A stretch of DNA of 64,000 nucleotides from the NCBI RefSeq assembly GCF_963675165.1, contig NC_087389.1:964001-1028000 (forward strand), written 5' to 3'. The stretch is from Halichondria panicea. Its lineage: Eukaryota > Porifera > Demospongiae > Suberitida > Halichondriidae. Both the position numbers and the translations under genes were made by a program. Under the pieces are notes generated by a model. The model saw only the letters and a list, made by a program, of their open reading frames with translations. It ran no database searches and had not been told where the DNA came from. This document shows positions 46,307-58,174 of this stretch, one piece after another (position 1 is the first letter of the stretch; every line of letters begins with the position of its first letter).

Positions 46307-46615
46307 GTTTCTAGCTAGTGTTGCTAGCAACAGGCAGAGAGAAAGTGAGTTCGAGTGTTGTTGTGAAGCACTAGCTAGCTAGCTATTAACAAAATAATAA
46401 GTTATTCAGGTCAGAGGTCAGTTATAATTATTACGAAGCCTGGTACATTATGTGTATGTTTTTCTTTGCAACCTCCTGTTACCCTCGATGTATAGACGCA
46501 GTTGATAATAATGGATCAACAATAATAATTACAATGTATATAAGCACTAACAAACATTACCAATCTCAGGGAATAATACTAAGAGACCAAGGATAATAAT
46601 CTAACTAGGTGGCAG
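46307..46615. other. Spacer between PKA-RII 3' end and myotrophin 5' end
   Basis: 309 bp, AT-rich. No feature recognised beyond expected UTR/promoter space. Confidence 0.5.
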
Positions 46616-48887
46616 TTAACGAGTGTCTGAAATGTCCATGGTGGTCCCAAACAGTTGCATCAGTTGTTCTTCATAGTGCTGGAAATTTCTCTTCATGACA
46701 TCCATACACGGTCCAAGGAGACGCTCAAAAGCTCCAATTTCAAGCACTGAATAATACACAAACAATCATAAACACTGCACAGATACACAGAGTTTAATAG
46801 TTACTCACCAGCACATGTGATATCCCCAACAGCAAACACTGATGCTGCCCTTGGCTTGTTTGTGATTAAAGCCAACTCTGTGTAAACAAAGTCACCATTA
46901 TAACAAGCACGGTTAGGACCTTACCTCCAAAGTATTGTCCCTTAGTACAGGTATTCAGATCAACCATTTTGCCTGGGTTGTTCTGTAAAATTATATTATC
47001 AGCGGGTTAGTTTTGACTCATTATTATTATACAAAATGTACAAGACAGGACGCAACACTTACAGGGTCTTCTTTGGTGATCTTCACAGTACCATCTTCTA
47101 CGATATAGAAAGCATCTGCAGAGACACCTTGTTTGATAATACAGTCCCCATCGCTGTAGTATCTTCTCTCTAGGGCATCAGCCAAATTCATCATTTCATA
47201 CACTTCGAGTGTTTTGAGCATTGGAACTGACTCTAAGAATGTCTGGTACATTTGGCGCTGTGTGGGATAGGGTCAAACACAGTCATATTGAATCAACTAT
47301 AGGAACAGTGAAGCTACCTTTCGGCTAGCAGATCCACAAATGATTTTCTTGAAGATAACTCTATCCTGTAGTGGTACATGGTATACATAAACACAGAGTC
47401 AAACAGGTGGTACATTGTAATTAGTAGACATACCAGAGCCCAGAGAGTACCCTCTGTCTTAGCAACAACTGTGGCAGCTCTATAACAGGGAACAGGAATA
47501 TGCATCTTTGTGTGAAAATTACAAGCACAAACCTTGGAGTATTGTACATGAGAGCCAGCTCGCCAAAGCTTCCCTCGTTGTTGTACGTAAACACCTGTAG
47601 GAGGAAAGGACAGGACACTCAAAATAATCACTTAACAATCCACACATTGGTGACAAATTTGTTGGACAACATACCACTTTAGGTTCCTCTCCATTTTTGC
47701 CGACCAGTGCATCATACACTCCACTGTGCACACAAGTAAAGTACAGTACATGCATATGATATTGTACAGGCACAGCACAAGTCATAGCACGTCATAAACA
47801 TACAAAAACTTGATCGACAGTACATGATCTGTTACATGTATGTTAGGAATGTGATTGTAATACACACAAACGCCTCCCACTCTTTAGAAAGCATTAATGC
47901 TAAACACACAGACAAAATACCTTTCAATAACGTAGAAATTGTCACCATCATCTCCCTGTTCTATAAGCTGATCCCCAGAAACCACCTACAAATGTAACAC
48001 AGCGCAAGGTGAAAACACACACACAGGAGGTTGTCACTAACAACTATGCAGTGTATGCAGTGTACCGTACCTTCTTCTCAAACATGGCATCTAGCACTTC
48101 AAGGGTCTGCTCCTTGTCCAAACTTCGAAACAAAAATATCTTGGACACAGCATTGGCTAGACTCCTACGCTGATCGTCTGACTTTGGATGAACAATCTGA
48201 GGGTATAATTAGGAATAAGAATGCTTAGACACTAACACACAATCCAAATGCAGACACAAATAATTCAATTACCTTTTCCACGGCAGAGTCATCGTCCCCA
48301 GGCTCGTAAGATTCGGCAAATACCGACTTTCTTCTGAGGTCCATTCCAGCTCTGTACGAGGCTGGTGGGGGCTCAAAGCCCTCGTCTTCTGAATCTGCAC
48401 ACAATGAAATGGGCACAGATATTAAGCAGCTCAGTAGCTAGTATTGGACCATGAGGCTTATACGGCACCGGATGTGCACTGGATGTGGAAATGCCCTAAT
48501 TTTTATAACTTTTCCTTTGCTAACCCGAACCCCTCTCTTTCACAATTACATCCAGTGCCGTATATGCCACTTGGTCCCTAGTGTTATCGTACACAGATAT
48601 GGGATGGGGGTGGTGCATACTATTAAACAAAGCTTACAATAAAATAGCTAGTTTTACGAGTGTGGGCCCTCACCTTCAGCAGCCATCTCCACTTCAGCAG
48701 TGCTGGCTTGTTCAGACGCAGCCTGTACCACAGTAGCACCACCTCCTTGCTTCCGAGACATGTGCAAGTTGTTGAAATACTGGGCAGCAAATTCAATCAA
48801 ATCAGCAGGTTTCTCCCTCAGAACAGTGACAGCAAACTCTTCCAAGAGCTCACTAAAGCCTTCAGGAACAGATACACTTGTACTCAT
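46616..48887 (-). CDS. PRKAR2: cAMP-dependent protein kinase type II regulatory subunit
   Basis: Twelve exons: 48887-48674, 48394-48273, 48196-48071, 47985-47921, 47723-47675, 47594-47533, 47479-47434, 47365-47318, 47257-47063, 46982-46925, 46877-46809, 46746-46616; 394 residues. The RIIa dimerisation/docking domain ([20 protein letters not shown], 10-45) is followed by an inhibitor site [10 protein letters not shown] whose Ser makes it type II (autophosphorylated). There are two cAMP-binding domains with phosphate-binding cassettes [18 protein letters not shown] and [18 protein letters not shown], and the end [13 protein letters not shown]. It holds the catalytic subunit inactive until cAMP binds and docks to A-kinase anchors. 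Confidence 0.97.
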
Positions 48888-49207
48888 ATTACTATAAAGC
48901 TTTCTCGCTAAGCTTTAATCCAGCTTTACCCCAGCGTTTTCTTTCTTGCTTTGATTTCAAAATTTCGCACACACCTTTGCAAAGCAAAGCTGCGTAATTA
49001 GTACCACCTATAATTAGAACAGTACATTTAATTATTCAACATAAAAAAAAAGCATATAATATACAAATATTTATAAACAGCATACATGTAGCACAAATAA
49101 AATATAGCACTAATAAGTTCAGTCTTTCTCTCAAGAGCACAACCAAATCAAATCTGCATTGCTCCACATTATATCACCACAGCGGGAGTCACTTTGTGTC
49201 CACTCGG
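48888..49207. other. Spacer between UPF2 3' end and PKA-RII 5' end
   Basis: 320 bp, AT-rich with an a-run at 49045-49052. Expected UPF2 3' UTR and PKA-RII promoter; nothing specific seen. Confidence 0.5.
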
Positions 49208-52200
49208 TCAATATTCTTGATGGTCTTGTTCCTTTCGTGCCGCCTCATGCCAATTCCTCTGACCAGTACCACCCCTCCCTCCTCCACCAGTACCGCCCCT
49301 CCCTCCTCCACCAGTACCGCCCCTCCCTCCTCCACCTCTTCCTCTTCCCCTTCCCCTGCCTCTCCCTCGGCTATCACCACGATATCGACTATCAACACCA
49401 CGATTGTCGTATCTCTGTTCTCGGTGCTCCCTCTGAGGAATTGCTTGCTGTGGTTGTTGTTGCTTCATTGATGGATTAGAGGGGGGCTTCTTGATAGTGA
49501 TAGGCTCTGCTGACTTCTTTGGTTGCTTTAATCTGCCATGGAGCTTCATAGCTGTTTCGGCAATCATAGCTGCAGAAGATCAAAGCAATGAGAATGTGAA
49601 ACCAATGGGTATATGTACATCTACAAACAGAACACTATGATACCTTGTACATACAGTACATGTACAGTCTATAGCTCCCCCACTCACACTGATAGGCTTC
49701 CTCCTCTTGTTTTCGCTCATAGTTAAGTACCAACTCTTTCATTTGTTTGTGTTCGTCGTGTCGTGCCTCTCTGCCCTCCATTAGTCCAGCAGTCAGCCCT
49801 GACTCCACCGGGATCTTGAGCTCCTTCAGCTGTACACAAAGTAAACACACATCAATGAAAGATCAGCTTTTACACTAGCTAATAATCACAGATATAAATG
49901 TGTCAAAATAAGCATTTGCTCAACTCAACAAGTGATATAGTATGCATACGCCTAACCTGTTGTTTATTTCCTTTCTTTGTCATCAGTTTAAATGTCATTT
50001 TCAACTCCCCTCCCTCATGATAAAGAGGCGCTGCATTCAAAGCCAGATAATAAGCAACGAACCAGATATACACAGCAAGAACAGCTCACCAGTCGTCACT
50101 TTGGTTCCTCCCCCTTTTAGGTGTAGTGGGATGGCAGCCTCCACTGTTGTTCCTCCTTTGACCCCCACGGACACACTGTCATCAATCATGAGTTTGTCAA
50201 GAGTGGACAAAAAGTCATCGTCCTCGTGGCAAGAGATCAATTTGGGCCCAGCTGTTATTGTCTCCTACAGTTTGGTGTGTGTGTGTGTGTGCAGTAGCTA
50301 TATACACTGTCCGTAAAAGTACATAACATGTGTTTATTTACCTCTTCAAACATTTTAGCTGAGTCCACGCCGGAAGGCTCGTCCTCATCGTCCTCATCTT
50401 TATCTTCCTCCTCCTCCTCCTCTTCCTCTGATCGACCACGCCCGCCTCCCCTCTCCTCTTCTTCATCATCTCCTTCCTCCTCCATATCCTGACTGTGCCC
50501 TACAAGTACATACATGTACAACATTCCAAAACAGAGAAAATATTTGCCTTCTTACATAGTTAGATTGCTAGACTCATTCACTTAGTCTCAAAAACGACTG
50601 CAGACATAATATACTCTATGGCTATAATAAACCAATCTACATGTACTCTTGCTGTACACACATTGCCACAATGCAGTGTCCTCAAACTCACCAATTTTGT
50701 CTTTGAATTTCGCCTCCAGTGCAAGAGCAGCCTCGTGTGCCTCTAATGGTGTCTCGTACACCTCCAGGTCTGGTCGCAGCATCTCCAAACAGTCAGCCAC
50801 CAGATGCTCCACCTCCAGGGGGAGGGGTTGACGCTTGCTGAACAGGTAGCACTGGAAGAAGACCAGGTAGGTGTCCAAGCGCTTTTTAGCACTACCTCGA
50901 TCGAAATACACGCCGCAAGTGTCCAACAGGAGGCAAATGAGACGCACTCTAAAATAGGAGCCTTGTGGATCAAGAGGAGAGGGGCTCCCTGGAGTAAAAA
51001 GAGAATTAGAAGAACTATTTTCACATAAATCATCGGTAAATACATTACATGTGCAAGTAAAGGCCCTATAGAATTATATGGCGGCTTCTATAATGTACAC
51101 TGTACAGTACCACCTACCGTCAGGGTGGGCTCCAAAGGATAGAAGCAGGTAGAGCGTACGAAATATGACATTGGACTCGACAAGCTGATAGTTGTAGAGC
51201 TCTCCAAGATATTTGAGAGTGCTGACTCGGCGCTGGTTCAACTTGGGCAGGTTGAGTTCTAGACCTAACCGAATATCTTCCAGTACACCATCAACCACTC
51301 GCACACATGCATCCTCCTGTTTGTCAAAGAACAATTTGAAACAAATCCCCCACAAATATAAAAATAAAATATCATACATGTGATGGTTTTCTTAGAACCA
51401 AAGTGAAATATGCATTCTGTAGCTTACACCATTTTTATCTAATTTCTAGCCAACAAGATTTGGTACCTGATAAGACTTAAGGCCAGCCATTAGGTCGGCC
51501 ATGCAGTGAATGTTGTTGTACTTGACATTCCATATATGAGTGAGTCCAGTCACTGCCCACTGGTACACCTCCCCATCTCCCCATGGTAGCTTGCGCATTT
51601 GACGAAGAATCTGCAAACAGACAAAACCAATAAATTAATGTTGATCAATATACTGTAGTTGCTTCATGACTGTATAGCCATACATGTACATCACACACAC
51701 TCAGGTTCAAGTATCATGCCTCAGTGCACAAAGTACATGTACATACATGTAACATAATTATAACATAATTTTTATAACACTACACAATGTACATGTACAT
51801 GTAATATAATCATAGAAATTGATACAAACTCCACATAAATGCACAAAATTAAAAAGCAATATAACGGCAGTTTGCTAACACTAAATGTGGTATGTAACTC
51901 GATCTAGGATCTCCATGATTAAGGACAAAAACGAATTCCTCACTGTACATGTACATGTATGTACCTTCTCAATGCTGATCCTTGTGAGATCCTTGTAGAG
52001 GAGCTTCCTGATGTACTCCTGCATGGGGGGGAGTTTCTCGTGGACCATCTGTGAAGTCACCGGGGGATTGGCATAGTAGAGGGCATTCTCTACCAGGCCA
52101 ATTTGTCGAGGGTCCAAGTGCTGCACCTGCTTCTTACGAATCATGATTTGCTACACAGGGGAAGGATCATATGATGAAAGATATAGCAGACCACACACTA

Positions 52201-55200
52201 ATATCTCTGTACAGAACATGTAGCTACTGGATACAGTTGTGTGACAATAAGCGAGATTGAATCAAACACAGTCACACCCACCAGGAGAGCCTTTGCTCTG
52301 AGATGGGAGTCTGGGGATCGGAGTAGGAAGCGACCGCAATGCTCAATGAACAGACACGCCATTTCCAGGTTGTGGTGAGTGAAATTGTGCAATAAAATCT
52401 GCAGCAAAACAAACAATCAACCACATACCATTAGTAGTACAGTACACTGGTACTTAGCAGGTTTAATACACGTGGTGCAATCGTGCAGCCAAGTGTTGAC
52501 TCACTGTTATACACTTCATCGTCTCAATCATGGGGCACATTCCGAACTTGGTAAGCTCAGCTGAGAGGAGATGATAATATCATAATGACAATTGTTATAA
52601 GTGGTGTACGTACCAATAAATCTGACATTCTTGAGCTTGGAGTCAATCCGAGTCTGGTCTTTCTTGTAGACCTGGAATCGTAAATCTTTGATGAGCATTT
52701 CCACCAGGAGGGGAGTGATGTCATCCAGACACTGATGGAGGGTGGCGGCCAGGCGGGCATAGAACGGGATCAAATCCATACTGCAAACAAAATACGTAAC
52801 ATACAGCTTATACTTCTCAGACAATAATTATAACTGCAACTTTAGCCAGCACAGAATGTACCACTGTACATGTATAATAAAAGTAGAAATATGAGGCATA
52901 ATCTAAACTACTACTTTCTCTGAAAACGGGCCATAAAACACCTAGGGAACAGATGTACATGCACGTACATTCTAATGCTATACAAGACCTAAAAGAGTGA
53001 CTCACCGATTTCTCTCCACCATGAACAGAGTTTTGGCCAGCTTCCGTCTGTTCAGCTTGGTATTCAGGCTCATACAAAACTCCACTGCATACTCATCCAC
53101 AAACTTCCTGTTCATCAGTCTGGGGAGCCTGCAAGTAAAGGAGGCAAAAAAAAATAATCAAAACAATGTAACTATTTCACATAAACATAAACTGTTAATA
53201 GCAATGAGCTAACCTACATGTAAATGGAGGAAGTATACGTTTAGCCCTAGCCCTTACCTGACTAAGAACTCGTCCAAGAGTACCCCACTTGAAGTCTCCG
53301 CCCCCTGCCCACCTCCTATCTCCTCCTCCGGCTCTTCTGGGGTGCTCATGTCCTCCTCTAGTGCAAGTGCCTCTGTGTCCTTGATCATCTGCTCCAAAAG
53401 CTCATCTTCATCTAAACACACACACAAACGACTCTAACTGTATGGAAATCTCTATATTATAGCGAGTTAGCATTATTACACCTCGGTGCGCATGCGCAAG
53501 CGAGGTATACGGTAGTGTGTTTGTGTGTGTGGGTGTGTGTAGACTGCTATAGCTGCTCAGATCAATGAACTGCAAGTAAGAGTTTCTATAGGCTTCTAGT
53601 CATGTTTCTTGGATTTTAATTCGTGGATTTGTAAAATAATGCTTTACTTTATTCTGTTCGCACAAACGTTTATATTTAACCCTAGAGATACGCTATACTT
53701 ATGAGTTAGCCTCCCTGGGATTCTTAAACTTAGTAGATCTAGATATATCTCATCGCATGTACGTTTTTTGCTTTGATAAAGATGACCTTTACCAGTTATT
53801 CTTTCTAGTGTAGTGGCTAGGATGCTTGACTAGTAAGCAGGAGTTCTGGGTTTTAATCCAGGTAATGTAATTCTCTTTAATTAACAGTAAATGATTATGT
53901 AAGCATAAATTAATCCTTTATTTCTCGACGAAGGCTATTAGCCCAGTGGGTAAGCTACTTGACCAAGTGTACCTCTCTGTAGTCGTCCCGGGTTCTATAC
54001 CCTGCTGTATCAATTGTTTATTCAATTGAGTGATTAACCTACACCATGTGGTTAAATCTCCCATGGTGGCCAGAGTGCTGGGGCCTAGTGTGTCAAAGGT
54101 TAGTCTCACTTCCTGCAGCAGAGTTATCTGGGTCGGCAAATGAGAGAGACTTGGAAGCTTACTAGTACTTGTACTAACTCTGGGTGGTCCCTCGTTTATA
54201 TACAAAAACTATAACAGCTTTTAGCTTTTAGCCACACGTCGGTTCCTTGGAAAGCTTACAAATACAGTACACCCTGGATCCCCTCGTCTTTTGAAATAAT
54301 ATTTGCACAACTTAGTAGTTAGCTCTGCACTGGAACGCTACATGTAGCTATTGGTAGCAAAGAGTCAGAAAAGAGCTGGACTATTTCATGAGCTTGCCAT
54401 TACTCTAAACTTTCAGCATCCCTCTTAGCAACACATTCTTTTGACGGTACAGCTAGCTATTCAATTTAATTGTACTGTACATGCATGTGTGTACAGTAGA
54501 ACCTCGATTATCCGGACACCTTGGTTCCAGAAGCAGGCTGGATAAGTGAATATGCCGGATAATCGAATAGATAAACCACGCCTTGATCCACCCACTTTAT
54601 TGATAAACAGCAGTGCCGCATGGTTGTCTGCGCATGCGCAGAAGATAAGCAGGCATGTCTCCATGGTAACAGCTGCAACGCGCATGCGCGTTTGAGGGAC
54701 ACGCCCATTTTCTGATCTGATAACAAGAAAACTGCCAAGCCGGATAATCGAGGTTCCGGATAATCGAGGGCCGGATAATCGAGGTTCTACTGTATTTAAT
54801 GATAATACTGTAGCTTCATTGCCATAAAGCTTTGGCGCTTCCATCGAAGCGCATTATCAGCACCCGCGGTGCTCTCATTCTAATGGGAAACAAAAAACCG
54901 CCCATTTACAAGGCTAACAACTGTATTACTAGTACAAAAATGTGTCGAATATTACAGATGGAGAGCACTAGTATGTGGTGGTTCGTGTTCTTACCTTGCT
55001 CCTCTGTTGGTTCCGAGTCTTTAGCATCAGTGTCTTCACCACCATCAGTGGCCTCCTCGGTGTCACCACCAGTGGCTTTATCATCACTCTCTTCAGCAGA
55101 CTCAGAGCTTTTCTTCTTTCTGCCTTCAAATAGGATCTGCAATGTGGAGAGCCAACAAACAGTCTAAAACTTAATTTTATATTTCAAGCAACTTCTGAGA

Positions 55201-57641
55201 GACACATGCAAACTGCAATCAATGCACAGTACCACTACGATAACAAGACTGAGTGCTTACAACTGGAGGGCTGAGTACTTACAGCTGGTACAAAGGGGGT
55301 GATGTCAGTGATGTTCTCGTAGAATGACCTGGCATCTTCATCCTCCCACAGGGAGTTGGGGTCAGAGTCCAGACCCTACAGAGGGGGGAGGGCGAGTAGA
55401 GGTAGTGGATTAGGGGAGGTAACAAGTGTGCAAACACAGCAGATACACATGGTTAAGATCATCACACTTAAAATTAAAATTAAAGGATAGCCATTACAAG
55501 CACCCCGCCAGCCTCCACACTAACTTGTACAGAATACAAACAATGTCAAGGCTACTGACCTCTGCACCAATAGTTGGGAACTGCAGCTCTATGGATATGT
55601 CTGAATCCTCTGGGGCCTTGTACTCTGGCAGGTCAGGCATGTCCTCATCAAGCACTTCCTGTGAGGGTGTAACATTTTAATCGGTCATTTGTAGCAATGC
55701 AAACACCAAGCGTATAAAAGCTACACATAATTATTCTAAACAACATAACTGTATACGGTAAAGATTGTCATACTAACAAGACAAATTTTACACTCACAGC
55801 CAAAGTGGAGGTGTTGGTGAGTAACTTGTCATATGTCTTCTGAGCTGCCTCATTCTCTGTTTGCCTCTCCTCATTGAGCTCTCCCTTGGAGAAGATGATG
55901 TCCCTGTTCCTACGCTCCCTCTTGTGCATAGCCTTGTGCTGGACCACCAGATGGTCCCTCACATGGTTGAAGTACTTACGGAAGAGCTCAAGAAACTCTT
56001 TCTGTTTTATCGCTGGAATCAACTGGAAATGAAATAGGGGAAAGAAAGTAACGCTACATGAAATCCAACAATGAAGCATTACACCATGTACAAAATCAGG
56101 ACTTTTATAAGCTACAAGCACATAAACTTCTACTAATTTTCATAAAGGCTGAGCATGTATAATCACGTATGTGTAATGTACCTACCAAAAGTTCAGTATA
56201 TATATACATGTATACATACCCTAGATATAGGTGGCTCAATCCCATACTTAGTGAGCAGTAGTCTCTGTTTCCTGGGTACTATACCAGCCAGGTCTTCAGC
56301 ACAATGACGGGCAAAGCTCACCACCACAGCCAGGAAAGAGTGGCCCTTACTGTCTGCCTTCATTATAGCAATGAGCATGTCAGTTAAGAGAGAGAGGCCT
56401 AGATCCTCGTTAATCACACCGGCTAGCACCAACTGGGTGAGTGGGTGTATTGTGTGGGTGGGTGAGTGGGTGTGTACGCGTGTGTGGGTGTGGGTGAGGG
56501 AGTATAAGAGATGCTTCAAAGGCTGGGGAAATGTGAACAAAAAGTTTGTTAGGTCTTACCTCCCCCATGAGACGCAGTCCAATTCTGTATTTGGATATTA
56601 CCGCAGACTGTAAAAATATACAAACAATCATTTCGACACCAACTTCTAGTTGCATGTACAGACCTTGTCATCATCTTTCCCAATACCAGTTGAGTAGATC
56701 TTCTGAAGGTGATCAAAGAGGTGACTAGAGAACTCATCGTACCTCTGATGCAGCTCAGAGCTCAAGTGTACAGCACAGCCCACATCAGCCAGCTGTATCC
56801 CCAAGGGAACCAAGGGATGATACCATAATCACATACACTCCCACAGACACTATAATTGACCACATACCTTCAGTTTTGCTTCAGCTATGTTCGTGGCCTG
56901 CATGTTATATAATACAACACATGTGTGTTAGTCAGCCTCTACAAAATGTTGTGCTCTTACAGTTTCTTCGATGTACTTTGTGAGATTTAGGCCTTTGAGG
57001 TCAGAGGTCAAACTAGTCCTCTGTTGCTCAGTCAGAGTACGCTGATTGGATTGGAATCGATAAAAGAAGCATAAAAATAAAACCTGAGTACATTATGACA
57101 AGAAATGGAGGCACTAAAGAGTTGTGAGCAAATTAAACTACACCTGATGGCCATCGCCCACACACTACGTACCAATTTCCTAACAAAGGTTGAGTTCTTC
57201 TTGACAGAGCTGTCCAGTTTCCGTAGCTTCTCCTCTGCCTGTCTGAGAGGACCCGGACTCCTGTTGGCCCTCTGTGCCTCCTGCTTGTCTGCCGCCTTCC
57301 TCCTTGCCTCCAGACCCAGCTGATGGGCCTGAGCCTGAGTGGTAGGAATAGGTTAGAGCATCAGGGATAATCAAAGTGTGTATACCTTCTCTTCTTCACG
57401 CTTCTTAGCTTGTCCTTCATCTACTTCTAGGTCTTCCTGCATATAGAAACAAACATGACGCGACGTACGACACTCTAATATAAGCCCCACTTGGACATTT
57501 CGCCTAAACGCGTACGCACAACATAAATGCATTTGTTTTGTAAAATACAATCATACTTAGCTAATTTTAACAAACCAAAGTCTTAAGTATTAAGCAAACC
57601 TCTTTATCTTTCTTGCTCATAGAGGAGGTGTGTTCAGCCAT
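49208..57641 (-). CDS. UPF2: UPF2, nonsense-mediated decay factor
   Basis: 26 coding exons (minus): 57641-57600, 57436-57386, 57334-57173, 57041-56961, 56897-56868, 56792-56664, 56607-56560, 56432-56220, 56022-55798, 55658-55560, 55375-55283, 55136-54995, 53411-53258, 53128-53006, 52780-52614, 52560-52505, 52398-52282, 52150-51965, 51610-51467, 51316-51118, 50988-50692, 50499-50342, 50264-50090, 50009-49957, 49829-49688, 49569-49208; 1215 residues (human 1272). It has three MIF4G-type regions: KNSTFVRKL with SFARHCAEDLAGIVPRK; DLIPFYARLAATLH with MACLFIEHCGRFL; VVDGVLEDIRLGLELN with NQRRVSTLKYLGELYNY. A Glu/Asp-rich stretch and a UPF1-binding-like region (DDDFLSTLDKLM, AIPLHLK) follow. UPF2 bridges UPF3/exon-junction complexes to UPF1. 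Odd: the tail (about 1150-1210) is an RGG/GGGGRGGT box coded by a 24-bp minisatellite. Confidence 0.95.
49262..49333 (-). repeat. UPF2: 24-bp coding minisatellite in the UPF2 last exon
   Basis: Three tandem 24-bp units at 49262, 49286 and 49310, differing at one base, encode (GGGGRGGT)n next to an RGRGRGRG run. The period is a multiple of 3, so copy-number change keeps frame. Confidence 0.9.
53803..54006 (+). repeat. Two tRNA-like (SINE-type) sequences in UPF2 intron 12
   Basis: 53803-53872 has an A-box-like tagtgtagtggctaggatgc, an anticodon-arm-like region around ctagtaa and a B-box-like gggttttaatcc, similar to a decayed tRNA-Thr. 53933-54006 has tagcccagtgggtaagct and gggttctataccc in the same order. 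Neither folds as a clean tRNA (weak stems), so tRNA-derived SINE or tRNA relics are the best reading. Confidence 0.45.
54494..54792. mobile_element. pogo/Tigger-like MITE in UPF2 intron 12
   Basis: The terminal inverted repeats cagtagaacctcgattatcc and ggataatcgaggttctactg are exact and flanked by TA on both sides. cggataatcgag recurs inside both halves (sub-terminal repeats). 299 bp, no ORF; a typical internally deleted pogo/Tigger derivative. Confidence 0.9.
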
Positions 57642-58174
57642 TATGAACTTTGTACTCGACTTAGTACCTTGTGCTTCTTCAAGAAAGACAAGAAGGCCTT
57701 ACGAGGGCGGCTAAAATAGAACATACCAATAATTATGGGCATGGCGTACCGTATAGCGCGAAATTTTCGAGGGGCTTAATTTTCGCGGATTTCGTGGGTT
57801 AGAATCCTACACGAAAATTAAGTCCACGAAAATTGAATTACCTGCTATAGCATGCATAGATTTAAAGGCGTGGCTTCCGGTAAGCAGTCATTCCGCGAAC
57901 ATTGTGCAACGAAATAGCTTTTAGAGGCTAATCCACGAAATATAAGTGCCTCGAAAATTTCGCGCTATACGGTATGTGTCAAGTTTTGACTCGAGGTAAG
58001 AGCGCCCATGTGGTTGTCTAGTGAGAGAGTGGGAGGGGATGGACTGAAAATTGATCTTGGCTGTAAAAACTAATTGTGCAAGATCAAGATGACAGAGTAT
58101 GTATAGCACTGAGTTTACCTAACTGCTAATTGCAGCTGCCTGCGTGTTTATCATACCTTAGCTAATACCTTAGT
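57642..58174. other. Divergent spacer UPF2 / PI3K with a MITE
   Basis: 533 bp between divergent start codons, of which 228 bp are a family A MITE (57747-57974). No core promoter motif is clear. Confidence 0.6.
57747..57974. mobile_element. Palindromic MITE, family A copy 3
   Basis: Ends taccgtatagcgcgaaattt and the inverse aaatttcgcgctatacggta. Inner arms include ttttcgcgg. Same terminal sequence as the copies at 8235-8442 and 9557-9744, with cgcg in place of cagg or cggg at the inner end of the terminus. Confidence 0.8.

Noticed and set aside
53803-54006. Functional tRNA genes
   Set aside because: A- and B-box-like bases exist, but the acceptor, anticodon and T stems do not pair well; kept only as tRNA-derived repeats.
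57650-57715. An upstream UPF2 coding exon reading AFLSFLKKHK
   Set aside because: Splice-like ends exist on the minus strand, but there is no in-frame start or family similarity; treated as 5' UTR or upstream sequence.
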